From Chrysomallon squamiferum (lineage: Eukaryota > Mollusca > Gastropoda > Neomphalida > Peltospiridae), in assembly GCA_012295275.1 (NCBI GenBank), contig CM022677.1, forward strand, positions 4,538,715-4,602,714: DNA of 64,000 nt, written 5' to 3'. Below, piece after piece: positions 32,840 through 46,637 of the stretch. Positions within the stretch are counted from its first letter, which is position 1. Each line of letters begins with the position of its first letter. The position numbers were made by a program, and so were the translations under genes. Under the pieces are notes generated by a model. It was not told where the DNA came from, did no database searches, and was given only the letters and a program-made list of their open reading frames with translations.

Positions 32840-35800
32840 TGTTTCTGTCTGTCTGCCAACCTATCTACCTAGCCATCCACCTGTCTTTTCTCTCTCTACC
32901 TGTACATCACTCTGTCTGCCAACCTATCTACCTAGCCATCCACCTGTCTTTTTCTCTCTACCTGTACATCACTCTGTCTGCCAACCTATCTACCTAGCCA
33001 TCCACCTGTCTTTTCTCTCTCTACCTGTACATCACTCTGTCTGCCAACCTATCTACCTAGCCATCCACCTGTCTTTTCTCTCTACCTGTACATCACTCTG
33101 TCTGCCAACCTATCTACCTAGCCATCCACCTGTCTTTTCTCTCTCTACCTGTACATCACTCTGTCTGCCAACCTATCTACCTAGCCATCCACCTGTCTTT
33201 TCTCTCTACCTGTACATCACTCTGTCTGCCAACCTATCTACCTAGCCATCCACCTGTCTTTTCTCTCTACCTGTACATCACTCTGTCTGCCAACCTATCT
33301 ACCTAGCCATCCACCTGTCTTTTTCTCTACCTGTACATCACTCTGTCTGCCAACCTATCTACCTAGCCATCCACCTGTCTTTTTCTCTACCTCACCTGTA
33401 CATCACTCTGTCTGCCAACCTATCTACCTAGCCATCCACCTGTCTTTTCTCTCTCTACCTGTACATCACTCTGTCTGCCAACCTATCTACCTAGCCATCC
33501 ACCTGTCTTTTCTCTCTCTACCTGTACATCACTCTGTCTGCCAACCTATCTACCTAGCCATCCACCTGTCTTTTCTCTCTCTACCTGTACATCACTCTGT
33601 CTGCCAACCTATCTACCTAGCCATCCACCTGTCTTTTCTCTCTCTACCTGTACATCACTCTGTCTGCCTATCTACCTAGCCATCCACCTGTCTTTTCTCT
33701 CTACCTGTACATCACTCTGTCTGCCAACCTATCTACCTAGCCATCCACCTGTCTTTTCTCTCTACCTGTACATCACTCTGTCTGCCAACCTATCTACCTA
33801 GCCATCCACCTGTCTTTTCTCTCTACCTGTACATCACTCTGTCTGCCTGCCTATCTACCTAGCCATCCACCTGTCTTTTTCTCTCTACCTGTACATCACT
33901 CTGTCTGCCAACCTATCTACCTAGCCATCCACCTGTCTTTTCTCTCTCTACCTGTACATCACTCTGTCTGCCAACCTATCTACCTAGCCATCCACCTGTC
34001 TTTTCTCTCTACCTCTACATCACTCTGTCTGTCAGCCTATCTACCTAGCCATCCACCTGTCTTTTCTCTCTACCTGTACATCACTCTGTCTCTTGCCCAT
34101 CTACCAGCCATCCACCTACATCACTCTGTCTGCCAACCTATCTACCTAGCCATCCACCTGTCTTTTCTCTCTCTACCTGTACATCACTCTGTCTGCCAAC
34201 CTATCTACCTAGCCATCCACCTGTCTTTTTCTCTCTACCTGTACATCACTCTGTCTGCCAACCTATCTACCTAGCCATCCACCTGTCTTTTTCTCTCTAC
34301 CTGTACATCACTCTGTCTGCCAACCTATCTACCTAGCCATCCACCTGTCTTTCTCTCTCTACCTGTACATCACTCTGTCTGCCAACCTATCTACCTAGCC
34401 ATCCACCTGTCTTTTTCTCTACCTGTACATCACTCTGTCTGCCAACCTATCTACCTAGCCATCCACCTGTCTTTTTCTCTCTACCTGTACATCACTCTGT
34501 CTGCCAACCTATCTACCTAGCCATCCACCTGTCTTTTTTCTCCACCTGTCTTTTTCTCTCTACCTGTACATCACTCTGTCTGCCAACCTATCTACCTAGC
34601 CATCCACCTGTCTTTTCTCTCTCTACCTGTACATCACTCTGTCTGCCAACCTATCTACCTAGCCATCCACCTGTCTTTTCTCTCTCTACCTGTACATCAC
34701 TCTGTCTGCCAACCTATCTACCTAGCCATCCACCTGTCTTTTCTCTCTACCTGTACATCACTCTGTCTGCCAACCTATCTACCTAGCTATCCACCTGTCT
34801 TTTCTCTCTACCTGTACATCACTCTGTCTGCCAACCTATCTACCTAGCCATCCACCTGTCTTTTCTCTCTCTACCTGTACATCACTCTGTCTGCCAACCT
34901 ATCTACCTAGCCATCCACCTGTCTTTTCTCTCTACCTGTACATCACTCTGTCTGCCAACCTATCTACCTAGCCATCCACCTGTCTTTTCTCTCTACCTGT
35001 ACATCACTCTGTCTGCCAACCTATCTACCTAGCTATCCACCTGTCTTTTCTCTCTACCTGTACATCACTCTGTCTGCCAACCTATCTACCTAGCCATCCA
35101 CCTGTCTTTTCTCTCTCTACCTGTACATCACTCTGTCTGCCAACCTATCTACCTAGCTATCCACCTGTCTTTTCTCTCTACCTGTACATCACTCTGTCTG
35201 CCAACCTATCTACCTAGCCATCCACCTGTCTTTTCTCTCTCTACCTGTACATCACTCTGTCTGCCAACCTATCTACCTAGCCATCCACCTGTCTTTTTCT
35301 CTCTACCTGCCTGTCTGCCAACCTATCTACCTAGCCATCCACCTGTCTTTTTCTCTACCTGTCATCACCTGCCAACCTATCTACCTACATCCACCTGTCT
35401 TTTTCTCTCTACCTGTACATCACTCTGTCTGCCAACCTATCTACCTAGCCATCCACCTGTCTTTTTCTCTCTACCTGTACATCACTCTGTCTGCCAACCT
35501 ATCTACCTAGCCATCCACCTGTCTTTTCTCTCTACCTGTACATCACTCTGTCTGCCAACCTATCTACCTAGCCATCCACCTGTCTTTTTTTCTCTCTACC
35601 TGTACATCACTCTGTCTGCCTGCCTATCTACCTAGCTATCCACCTGTCTTTTTCTCTGTCCACATCACCTGCCACCTGTCTTTTCTCTCTACCTCCACCT
35701 GTCTGCCAACCTATCTACCTAGCTATCCACCTGTCTTTTCTCTCTCTACCTGTACATCACTCTGTCTGCCAACCTATCTACCTAGCTATCCACCTGTCTT

Positions 35801-35850
35801 TTCTCTCTCTACCTGTACATCACTCTGCCTGCCTGCCTATCTATCTATCA
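32840..35850. repeat. ~3 kb minisatellite, ~62 bp unit, close to 50 copies
   Basis: Unit: CTATCTACCTAGCCATCCAC, CTGTCTTTTCTCTCTCTACC, TGTACATCACTCTGTCTGCC, AAC. Length varies by TC steps and by T-run length. Sub-variants cluster (TAGCTATCC at 34785, 35030, 35155), indicating block duplication. Scrambled copies occur at 34085-34120, 35300-35400 and 35655-35700. It is flanked by related CTAT/CTGT microsatellites, from which it may have arisen. The encoded repetitive frames are not genes. Confidence 0.97.
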
Positions 35851-36122
35851 TCAACGCAAACACCCTTTACCTGAATATGTTCTCAATATGTCCCAACATG
35901 CACTTTGCTACAAAAGAAATATGAGAAAAAAAAGAACAGTACAATAGTTTTTACAGTGGAGTATTATGATGTAAGACAAGCAACTGTGAGATTGTGACCT
36001 AGTTGCCATGATTTGTTTGGAGTTATATGAAGAAACCAAGAGCAGTGATCAATATGTATTTGTGGATAGTCAAATAATCAGAGAGGCATACACTTCTGCA
36101 CCTTATATCTGCTGTGTATGTT

Positions 36123-36123
<1 letters not shown>

Positions 36124-36154
<31 letters not shown>

Positions 36155-36190
36155 TCTCAAACTGTCTGTCTACCTATCCATATCTATCTA

Positions 36191-36229
<39 letters not shown>

Positions 36230-36246
36230 ATATATCTGTCTGTCTA

Positions 36247-36282
<36 letters not shown>

Positions 36283-36419
36283 ACATAATTTAGATATCAA
36301 GATTAACCAAAATTTAAATATCTTTGTCTTTTGCTTTGAATTTGTTTTATTACCTATATGTCTGTCCATCTATTCATTTATCTGTCTGTCTCTCTGTCTG
36401 TGTATCACACTGTGTGTAT

Positions 36420-36470
<51 letters not shown>
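36124..36470. repeat. Microsatellite cluster: (CA)n, (TATC)n, (TGTC)n, (GT)n
   Basis: (CA)n at 36127-36153, (TATC)n at 36183-36225, (TGTC)n at 36237-36281 and (GT)n at 36426-36467, separated by short unique pieces. A further CTGTC(T)CTATC-type array lies at 36672-36770. Confidence 0.95.
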
Positions 36471-36472
<2 letters not shown>

Positions 36473-37451
36473 GTGCTGGTATATTTTGTGTGTTAAGGAA
36501 TGCATATGTAATGAAAGGGAATAGATGATTAAGAAGATAAAGAGCAAAAGAGCAATTTTATATATATGTAAGAAAGTGTTGGTATACATGTTAAAGAATG
36601 TTGAGAAAGGAAACACCTTCTATATTTCCTAAAACAGCATCATTTGTCCTTCTAACTTCTTAATAATCTTGCCCTGTCTCTCTATCCTGTCTGTCTATCC
36701 TGTCTCTCTATCCTGTCTGTCTATCCTGTCTGTCTATCCTGTCTCTTTATCCTGTCTGTCTATCTTTTTCTCTAACCACACATACCCAGTTTACTGATAC
36801 ATCCATCCAACTAACATATATAAATAAGTAAATATATAAATAAGTAAATAAATAAATAAATAAATATATAAATAAATAAATATATATATGTGTGTCCATA
36901 CTCTGTTTATGCATTTATATTTCCTTCCATTAAGCTGCCTATCATTTATATCAACATCCAAAATTATCTCGGTCTATTTATTTGTTTGTGTTTCTACTTA
37001 AGGAACCAACCATTTTTATCTACTGTTATTTTGTATATAACTTCCTAAACAATGATCTAAGTTTATCAACACATCTGTCTTGCTATTTATTTAGCTATGC
37101 CTCCATCTAATTATATTTATGTGTGTCTGTATACATATAAGGAAATAAATGTATTTATTTATTTATTTCCTTCCATTCATCTACAAACCTTACATACCTT
37201 ACATCCCTTTCCGCGTATGAGTATTTGAAGATGACAGTCACAGAGATTAACAGACAGGTAGACATGTAAGAAGGTAGATTATCTAGCTAGGTAGTTGAGA
37301 AATTGGCTATTCAGGGATTGCATTGTGGACAAGAAAAAAAAAATAACAGATACAAGAGATCTTTGAACTGATAGGCAGGTAGGTAGGTAGGAAGATTACT
37401 AGCTTGCTAGCTTCATATGTAGACATGTAAACAGGTAGGTAGATGGTAACC

Positions 37452-37452
<1 letters not shown>

Positions 37453-37510
<58 letters not shown>

Positions 37511-37512
37511 TA
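37453..37512. repeat. (CA)n microsatellite
   Basis: Interrupted (CA)n with AAACAC breaks, ending in ACATATATATAGATATA. Confidence 0.95.
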
Positions 37513-38342
37513 CACATATATATAGATATAAACATACCTGTCTACAAGTGATCTCCAGCCACATTAAATTATCTTAGCAGCTTTTTGATGGAAATTGTGT
37601 TTAACTGTGGCTACTTGAACTGGGGCTACACTAGCAACTGACAGTGGGCTGTGCACCTCGCACTGAATACTTTGTACTGGACAGATGTACTGTGCTGAGA
37701 ACGTTTGATAATGTCGTCTAACACTTCTTCCCAGTTAATGTGGGTTTTCCAGTTTTAGATTATTTATTACAGGAAACAGTGAGATTGTGCTGGATTAATA
37801 TAATAACTTTATTATCAACTACAGATTAATTATACTGAAGATGACAGATGGAGTCAAGTTTTACTGACAAGTTCAGAATTAAATATACTAATGTGATATT
37901 TTATTGTAAATTTACTGATCATTGGAATTTCAGTTATGTTCACTGCCTGAAGTGTTGTTTGTATGAATAAATTGAGTAATAGTAATATATATATTATTAT
38001 AATTATTATTATTATTATTTTCCTTTTTTATTTTCTCAGTATAGTCTATTGTGTAATAAAATGTAAGTTTTGCAGTATATTGTGTTATCTCTATAACTAC
38101 CCTCATAAAGTAAAATGCCAGATTAATATTATTTATTCTCTAGATAAGCCAATATGATTCTAATTAAAAAACATTTATTTTTCTGTCAGAATAACAGGAA
38201 CAGGCAATAATTGTGCATTGAGCTAAGAAAGAAAAGAAAAATACTGCTGTTTGGTAAATTTGTTTGAATGTGGAACACAGACAAATACACAAATAGTCCT
38301 TTAAAAGTTGCATATACACTCGTTCTTAAAGGTACACAAAAC

Positions 38343-39966
38343 CAGTCTTTCACACAGACATGTCTGTAACACTCATCCTTTCACACAGACGTGTCTGTAA
38401 CACTCATCCTTTCACACAGACGTGTCTGTAACACTCATCCTTTCACACAGACGTGTCTGGAACACTCATCCTTTCACACAGACACGTCTGTAACACTCAT
38501 CCTTTCACACAGACGTGTCTGTAACACTCATCCTTTCACACAGACGTGTCTGTAACACTCATCCTTTCACACAGACGTGTCTGTAACACTCATCATTTCA
38601 CACAGACGTGTCTGTAACACTCATCCTTTCACACAGACGTGTCTGTAACACTCATCCATTTCACACAGACGTGTCTGTAACACTCATCCTTTCACACAGA
38701 CACGTCTGTAACACTCATCCTTTCACACAGACACGTCTGGAACACTCATCATTTCACACAGACGTGTCTGTAACACTCATCCTTTCACACAGACATGTCT
38801 GTAACACGCATCCTTTCACACAGACGTGTCTGTAACACTCATCCTTTCACACAGACGTGTCTGTAACACTCATCCTTTCACACAGACGTGTCTGTAACAC
38901 TCATCCTTTCACAGAGACACGTCTGTAACACGCATCCTTTCACACAGACGTGTCTGGAACACTCATCCTTTCACACAGACGTGTCTGTAACACTCATCCT
39001 TTCACACAGACACGTCTGTAACACTCATCCTTTCACACAGACACGTCTGTAACACTCATCCTTTCACACAGACACGTCTGTAACACTCATCCTTTCACAC
39101 AGACGTGTCTGTAACACTCATCCTTTCACACAGACGTGTCTGTAACACTCATCCTTTCACACAGACACGTCTGTAACACTCATCCTTTCACAGAGACACG
39201 TCTGTAACACTCATCCTTTCACAGAGACACGTCTGTAACACTCATCCTTTCACACAGACGTTCTGGAACACTCATCATTTCACACAGACGTGTCTGGAAC
39301 ACTCATCATTTCACACAGACGTGTCTGTAACACTCATCCTTTCACACAGACGTGTCTGGAACACTCATCCTTTCACACAGACGTGTCTGTAACACTCATC
39401 ATTTCACACAGACGTGTCTGGAACACTCATCCTTTCACACAGACGTGTCTGGAACACTCATCATTTCACACAGACACGTCTGTAACACGCATCCTTTCAC
39501 ACAGACGTGTCTGGAACACTCATCATTTCACACAGACACGTCTGTAACACTCATCCTTTCACACAGACGTGTCTGGAACACTCATCATTTCACACAGACG
39601 TGTCTGTAACACTCATCCTTTCACACAGACGTGTCTGTAACACTCATCCTTTCACACAGACGTGTCTGTAACACTCATCCTTTCACACAGACGTGTCTGT
39701 AACACTCATCCTTTCACACAGACGTGTCTGTAACACTCATCCTTTCACACAGACACGTCTGTAACACTCATCCTTTCACACAGACGTGTCTGTAACACTC
39801 ATCCTTTCACACAGACGTGTCTGTAACACTCATCCTTTCACACAGACGTGTCTGTAACACTCATCCTTTCACACAGACGTGTCTGTAACACTCATCCTTT
39901 CACACAGACACGTCTGTAACACTCATCCTTTCACACAGACGTGTCTGTAACACTCATCCTTTCACA
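38343..39966. repeat. Minisatellite, 31 bp unit, about 52 copies, palindromic core
   Basis: Unit: TTTCACACAGACGTGTCTGT, AACACTCATCC. The core is CAGAC-NN-GTCTG with inverted 5-base arms. The two central bases are GT in most units, AC in others (the exact reverse complement of the core) and AT in a few (a perfect palindrome). Other variants are GGAACA for GTAACA, CATCATTT for CATCCTTT and AGAGAC for ACAGAC. Open frames over parts of the array are repeat artefacts. Confidence 0.97.
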
Positions 39967-39969
39967 TTT

Positions 39970-41046
39970 ACATACATACCCTCTCTTCTACTTTCTGACC
40001 TGTTGCCTCTCTGTCAGTTTATCTATCTCTCTCTCTGTCCATCTGTCCATTGATCCATTTCTATTTCTCTAACTATATATACCTATATATACCTACCGAC
40101 TTACTAATCTACCAGTTTATCTCATCTGTCTTTTTCTTATCTTATTATTCATCCATTTAAATCCACCAGTAACCATCAGTAACCATCTATCCATCTGTCT
40201 ATATAATATGTGTATGTATACGTACATACACATATTCTCGCTAGCATACAAATACTACTTTTTCTCACACGCAACACACATACACACACAAACTCACATA
40301 CACACCATATACCCAACATAAACACACTTTTATTTATACACTCATGTATATATGCTACAAGGAAATTTGTATAATTCCAGAAAAATATATATATCTATAT
40401 ATATAATGTCTGACTGGCAGTTCAGTGACAGCGAACAGCTAATTGTCTGACTATAATAAACACAGAATTTCAGTAGGGAGGCTAAATGTGACAGGCCAGT
40501 GCTTGCAGCTTTACTAGAACCGTTCTGTAAATGGGGGACACTTAAAGTTGTGAAACTGAACAAATGTGAGTCCAGAAGTCCATTCAGTTTGTATTATCAT
40601 TTCCTAATCAAGCATGTCCTTAATGTTGCAATTCGGCTGTGTGAATGCCCAGTTTCTCCATGGATCATTACCAACTCTGGCCACATTTCTTTCAGTTCAC
40701 TGGTTATACATAGTTTCCGATATTTTGAGAAATTATACATATTTCCTAATACACATATGTATCAGTTTTTAAATGTCTACCTGTGTTTTGTTAGACAGAT
40801 ACCTAGGCAGACAGGTAGACTCAAGCATATATAGAATTTCTCAGGTAATCTATTTGTTTAAATATTTGTCTATCTACCTAATCTCTATCTGTCCATATGT
40901 CCTTTTTGACATAAGAATATAAATAATTTCTTTGATGAACTAGCTAACCATCCCTAACTGTTCCTATATTGGAGAAAAATAAGCTTTGGCTGTATGGATT
41001 CTGGATGGAGCAGGATATTAGTAGCAGTAATGTGAATTATGAATAT

Positions 41047-41098
<52 letters not shown>

Positions 41099-41901
41099 TT
41101 CAGAGAGGTACAAAGAGAGAAATTTGCCCTTTTACTTAATATCTTCAAATTTTGTGAAAGAAAAATCTTTCAGTAGAGAACAAATACATACACCATTTAA
41201 ACATTGTCAAGTTCATTTCCAGTAGTTTGTAATTTTGTGTTTATGGAGTTAGGCGCTTTCTTGAAAATTATTAAATATATTTATTGAGATGCATAGAGCA
41301 TGGATTACACAATTACATTAAACTTGAATATATCAATGCCTAAACTGAGATGTTTTTTTTGTGAACTGATAATCACGAATTTCTACTCTTCACTGACACT
41401 GAGGAAATGGGATAGTAACAGTGATAAAATCTCTGCAAATTTTTAACAAGAAAAACGGATTTTATTAATTTCTATAATGTCGACATGCTGTCATCTAGGT
41501 GTTTTCAGATACGTTTTATTATAAAATGCAGAATCTTGCTTTTTCACATACTGCTTTTTTTGGTGACGTTGACGCGTGAAAGTGAATGTTTCTAAATTAG
41601 TTATTTATATATTTTCACTTACAATGTAATTTTTTATTAGAAGAAGAAAAGTCTCTATAACAACAGCTAACATTGCTGCTTCTGCTGTAACTACTGCTGT
41701 TTATTTTAAAATGTTACAACTTTATTTTTATTTTTAAATTACTACCACTACTACTCTACCAATAATAATAGTAACAAAATCCAATAGTTATCACAATTAT
41801 TATTGCCAGTACTCCTTATGGAAATAAAATGGCACTCTTTAATTCACTTCCATTTTTCTTAATTTTTCGTCGATTTCTTTATAACTGTTGAAAGACCAAA
41901 G

Positions 41902-41953
<52 letters not shown>

Positions 41954-42240
41954 TTCAGTTTTAAAATCTAAACAATGATCGTGATCGTTGATAGGTTTTG
42001 CATAATGCTCTTCTCTAAATGGTGACCGTGTACCTTCGTAAAAATCAGATGATGATTGAAAATTAAAAAAATTCAGCGAAAACAGTTCGTGTGGTTTCTT
42101 GCCATTCTCAGTTCTGAATCTTTATTATTAATTACATTATTTCCGGAATAAAACAATATGCGGGTCAAAAACAGACCAGACTACGAGGTAATGCAGCAAA
42201 GTGAAAGAGTACGGAAATGCGAAACGGTACGATAATTAGC
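39970..42240. other. AT-rich DNA; no gene seen
   Basis: Contains CTAT-rich stretches, (GT)n with a GCGCGC tail at 41049-41096 and (TTA)n at 41904-41950. A 111-codon frame at 40499-40834 has no recognisable motif and no flanking splice logic. Confidence 0.45.
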
Positions 42241-42420
42241 ACATCCACTCTATATAAATACCAGTTGAGTATAGAGGGCAGCACTATCGCGACTAAATTA
42301 ATTTGGTATAACGGAAACAGCCGATCCTGTAAACGCAGACGTCAACAAACGAAATATGTCGGAATATGATCGTGGCCATACCAGAAAAAAATTTAAAAAC
42401 AAAAAATTCAAATATATGGT
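42180..42420 (+). promoter_or_regulatory. Possible TATA promoter and first exon
   Basis: TATATAAATA at 42251-42260 sits about 100 bp before an ATG (42356-42358) with the frame MSEYDRGHTRKKFKNKKFKY and then M, which reaches ATG|GTGAATAT, a possible donor. The segment is less AT-rich than its surroundings and contains several CpGs. It lies 0.7 kb upstream of the EF-hand exon at 43098 and could be its start. This is inferred from motifs only. Confidence 0.3.
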
Positions 42421-43407
42421 GAATATAGCATTTTAGAGTTAACATTAGTTACGGATTAGAATATTATTAAGTAAGTGAATTACTGATTTGTCTTTTTAAT
42501 AAATATTTTTGAATTTTGTGACAGAAAAAACTTTTCAAGAGAGAAAAATATATGCACCATTAAAATATTTTAATTTTTTACATTTTTATTTACAATGAAC
42601 TTATTTGTGTATTTTCACTTACATATAGTATTTGAGAGTGATCATTCCCAGAATAAAATTGTTTCAATAATCACCCTATTTATTTGCATTTAGTTTTCAT
42701 TTAGCCATTGCAAAAGTAGATTTTAATTTTTTTTTCAATTATTACTATTTGATAGTTTTCTCCTAAAGTAAATTGTATTTAAATTTTCAAATATTGTAGA
42801 TGAATGAGAGTTTATTTTGAGAGAAAAAGGACAATTTTAACTTAAAATGTATTTTAAAATATATGGAATTTGCATGTTATAGCTGGTTTCTTAATTATTA
42901 TTAATACATACTTCATTTATTTTCCCATTTACACCATCTTCCCTTCTGCCATAAAATGGATGTCTGTGGAAGCAGTGGCAGTATGTTTCTGCTGCTGATG
43001 ATGCTATGCCTGTGGAGAGGAGATTCTATCATCTTTTACTGTTTTATTTGGTGTTTTTTTGCCAGGACTGATTTTTCTTACACTGTGTAAGTTAATAATG
43101 TGGACAAAATCAGCTGACATTTACATGTCAATAATAGAAAATCCTGATGTTGATGGAGGAGGTGGGAATGCTGTTGTTAAAAAAGTGGTTACGTCAACAC
43201 TCGAATAACTGCGATGCAGTGAAATTAATGACCAGCTTGAAGTAAATCAATAAATATAATGTTGTGCTTTATCAGACTAATTCTTAAGATGCTGTAAAGT
43301 ATCATTTTACAATGTAAATATACTGTCCTAGTTATCAATAATTTTATTTAATTCTTTTACACATTTCATTTCCTAATACATAATTTTTGTTGCTACTTAA
43401 CTTTTAG

Positions 43408-43532
43408 CCTGAAGAACATCTTATCAGACTGATGAACATGGTGGATCCAAAAGGTGTTGATCCTTTTGTTGAAAAGAACTTTTACAAGAAGATCATCAAA
43501 ACATGGATTCTAGACCTTAACGATGTCACAAG
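43408..43532 (+). pseudogene. EF-hand-like exon of the plus-strand gene
   Basis: Phase 0 entry after ACTTTTAG, two bases left at the AG|GTAATT donor. It encodes PEEHLIRLMNMVDPKGVDPF, VEKNFYKKIIKTWILDLNDV, T. The D-P-K-G-V-D-P loop followed by a Phe/Trp-bearing helix resembles the degenerate EF-hand (EF-hand_9 type) at the N-terminus of KASH5/IRAG2 proteins. This exon itself is open, whereas its inverted counterpart at 11453-11577 has two stops. Confidence 0.6.
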
Positions 43533-46361
43533 GTAATTGCTTAATGAATAGAAAAAAAATCCCCCAAAAAGACACCCATATACACACTTATTGTTATATT
43601 ACAGAATAATGTATCTTAACAATAAACAATAAACAGATATTTGGAATTTATTTCACTATTTCATTTACAGAATTTACAACTATTTGAATAATGTAAAATG
43701 TTTGTCTGTTATCAATGTTTTTGTTGAAATTGTTTTCTCTTACTTTCTGATTCTTTTTATTAATTTTCAGTGGAAATGATGCCCAGTTCCTGTCAGAGAA
43801 TATGGATGATGATATTCAGTTAGTTTCAGATCCCCACTCTGAGCACTTACAGGACACTGATATTGGTGAGTCATTTCTAAAATAATTTTCAGTTTTTATC
43901 TTCTTTTTTTAAAACTAAATGAGACACACATGTAATGTCATATTCATTTTATTTTGATTTTTTATTTTTTTTTTTTTTTTTTTCTCTCCACTAGGTAACA
44001 GGGAATCACACAAAACTGAGATATCACGTTTACAGGAAAAGTATATATATTACACACATATTAGAATTATAATTATATTTTGTAACTCTTATTATTGCTT
44101 GTTTCTTTTACCACTGTTGGTTTTTGTTCTATAATTATTTAGTTTTATTTTAATTTTATTTTAATTTTATTTTTCTTATAACTTAGTTAGGTTTTAAATT
44201 AGTAAAATTTACAAACAAGTGCATTATTTGGAATTGCAGTAATATTTTTTTTCTGTTCTTGCTATGTGATGTTTACCTTGAACAAAATTATTTTATTTGA
44301 AGTTATGAAATGGCTTGATAAATTACTGAAAATAAAGAAACTGACCACTGAACTTAATAATTATTTATTTCATATTTGTTATTTTTATATTTCCAATGTA
44401 ATACAATACCTTTATATGCTGACATTTATATTTTTCATCTGAAATCTATGTTTTGTTTCTTTCAGTCAAGAAGGTGATTTTGTAAATGAGATGGAAAGCT
44501 CACAGACTGAAATTATTATGAAGCTTCCAGAAAAGAACATTTTAGTGAAGTATGTTTATTTCATTTGTGTAAATGGTGAATAGAGTTTATTTTTTCAACT
44601 GACATTTAAAAATATCTGGAGATGTTAACTTAGATTATATCTAACTTAATTTATTCACAATTCAGTTTTCAGCTTCTGAAATATTTTGTTAATTTAATTA
44701 CCAAAATTATTATTATTATTTTTTTATGCATTATTTTATTCTGACATGTTTTTGTCCTTTTTGTCAAAGCTAATTTTCATTTTCTGTAAAATACTTTTTT
44801 TTGTGAAATTAGTTTCAATCTGATTATCCATGAAATAAAAGTGTTGCTGAACTGGGGTTTGGATTGAGTGCCAGATAAAGAAGGTAGGTCATTTGCTTTT
44901 GGTGTTTTGGTGTATATTTACATTTTGTTCATTAAATTATAGTATAATTCATACTTTAATATGTTTGCTTTAACAGCCTTAAGGAACTAACAGTTACAAT
45001 AATACACACAGAGTCAATTCACGTAATAAGAAATATTTACTGCAAAATTAGGCATTACTGTGAAGAAAAAAGAATTGTGTAGTTTGCAGTGATGATTGAA
45101 CATGTATCATTATTTAATGTTGATTTTGTTCCCTCTTTGATGAATTTCTAAAACTAATTTTCTTGCAGCCTGACAAACCTGTGAAAGGCTTGTGTATCAT
45201 CTTCTTCTGTGTTTTGACAGTGTGGTTTTGATGAGGAAGATCCAGTAGCATACATTTCCATGAGTGAGAGCTGGTTCTGTCCATAATACCTCCATTTATT
45301 ATGAACTCATGGTAATAATTATAAAATAGTAACAAGTCAGTAATCAGCTTAATAGTATGTTAATGTTAAAGTAATCTATATTTGTTATGAAACATTTGGC
45401 ATCACCTTTGTGTGAAAAAGACAAGGTTGGTACAATAAAGCCACTGAATAATAGTTGCTCCTGCAGAAACATCTTCATAACTGATTTAGACTTATCGTGA
45501 TACAGAAGCTGACAAAGAGAATGTTACTGTTTAATTGGTCTGTTACATATTAATTATCATTCTTTTATTGTACTTTAGTTTTTAGTAAATGCTATTTTTG
45601 AATCAGTATTTGAAAATATCTTGCTTGTAATGGACAATTAATATTATTATATTTATTCATCTATTGTTCAAAGTCATCGTGTTTCATGATTAAATTTTAT
45701 TATTTTTTTTTAGTTTTTTAAATATTATTGAAAGGACTTCTTGTGATGCTTCTTACAAATGTCAGTATTGCAGTTACATGCAAATGTGTGGATCATTGTC
45801 ATCTGCAAATGGAGAAAATGTAACAGAAGAAAACTTAAATTTGCAGTCTAAATACAGGTGAGATATACTAAATAATTAAAATTATGTTTTTGTCCACATT
45901 TATCTCTCTCTTTGATAGATTTTTGTTCTGACGAGTCTTGAATTTTCATTCATATAGTTTTACAACCTAATCAATATCTTGAAATAAGTTTGAACCATGA
46001 TTAATTCTAGGCAATAATGTATGTGTTGCTTTTTGTTTTTCTTGTTTTAATTACTGTAATCTTTTTTTCTTTAGCAGTTAATTTAACATTTGTTTCTTTA
46101 AATTTTTTGAAGTGAGATGTGGACAAAACTGTTTAAATTATTATTAAAAGCTCCTGTACTAGAAGACAGAAATGCTAATCTAATATTATTTTATTTTACA
46201 GTTACAAGCAGATAGTTACCATACTGAACAGGTTGGAAGGTAAGAACATATATATTTTCATAATAAAAACAATAACTATATATTATTTATATTAACACTT
46301 AAAGTATTTTATTCCTATTAAGATTATTATGTGGTCATTTTACACTTAATTTTTAATATAG

Positions 46362-46513
46362 TTGAAAATGGAAATCTCAGAAGAATCTGTGACCTTGCAG
46401 AAGAAATAAAAATTAGTGCTGATGACAAAGATATGACTGATGAGAACTAAATTCTGTAACTGGAAGAATCGTTGTCACCAGAGAGATTCCAAACTCAGCA
46501 ATTGCTTCAAGAG
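46362..46513 (+). pseudogene. Coiled-coil exon with two in-frame stops
   Basis: Reads VENGNLRRICDLAEEIKISA, DDKDMTDEN, stop, IL, stop, LEESLSPERFQTQQLLQE. The heptad-like pattern continues on both sides of the stops, which fall where Lys (AAA) and Glu (GAA) codons would differ from TAA by one base. Entry and exit phases match the neighbouring exons. Confidence 0.6.
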
Positions 46514-46605
46514 GTATTGAATGTTTTCTTTAAAATATATCCTAAATATTTTTTGATTTAACTTCCAGTGCTAGAGATTTGGGTTTTTTACTATTATTTT
46601 TTGTA

Positions 46606-46637
<32 letters not shown>

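Noticed and set aside
32835-33245. 136-codon Ser/Pro/Leu-rich frame
   Set aside because: Lies wholly in the 62 bp minisatellite and ends when unit length drifts out of phase.
38343-39966. CRISPR-like array
   Set aside because: There are no unique spacers: the 31 bp units abut each other and the organism is eukaryotic.
40499-40834. 111-codon frame as a gene
   Set aside because: No motif, no flanking splice sites, and composition like the surrounding DNA.
42356-42430. Histone gene start (ATGTCGG...CGTGG resembles MSGRGK)
   Set aside because: The match requires an unexplained internal insertion and no histone-fold sequence follows.
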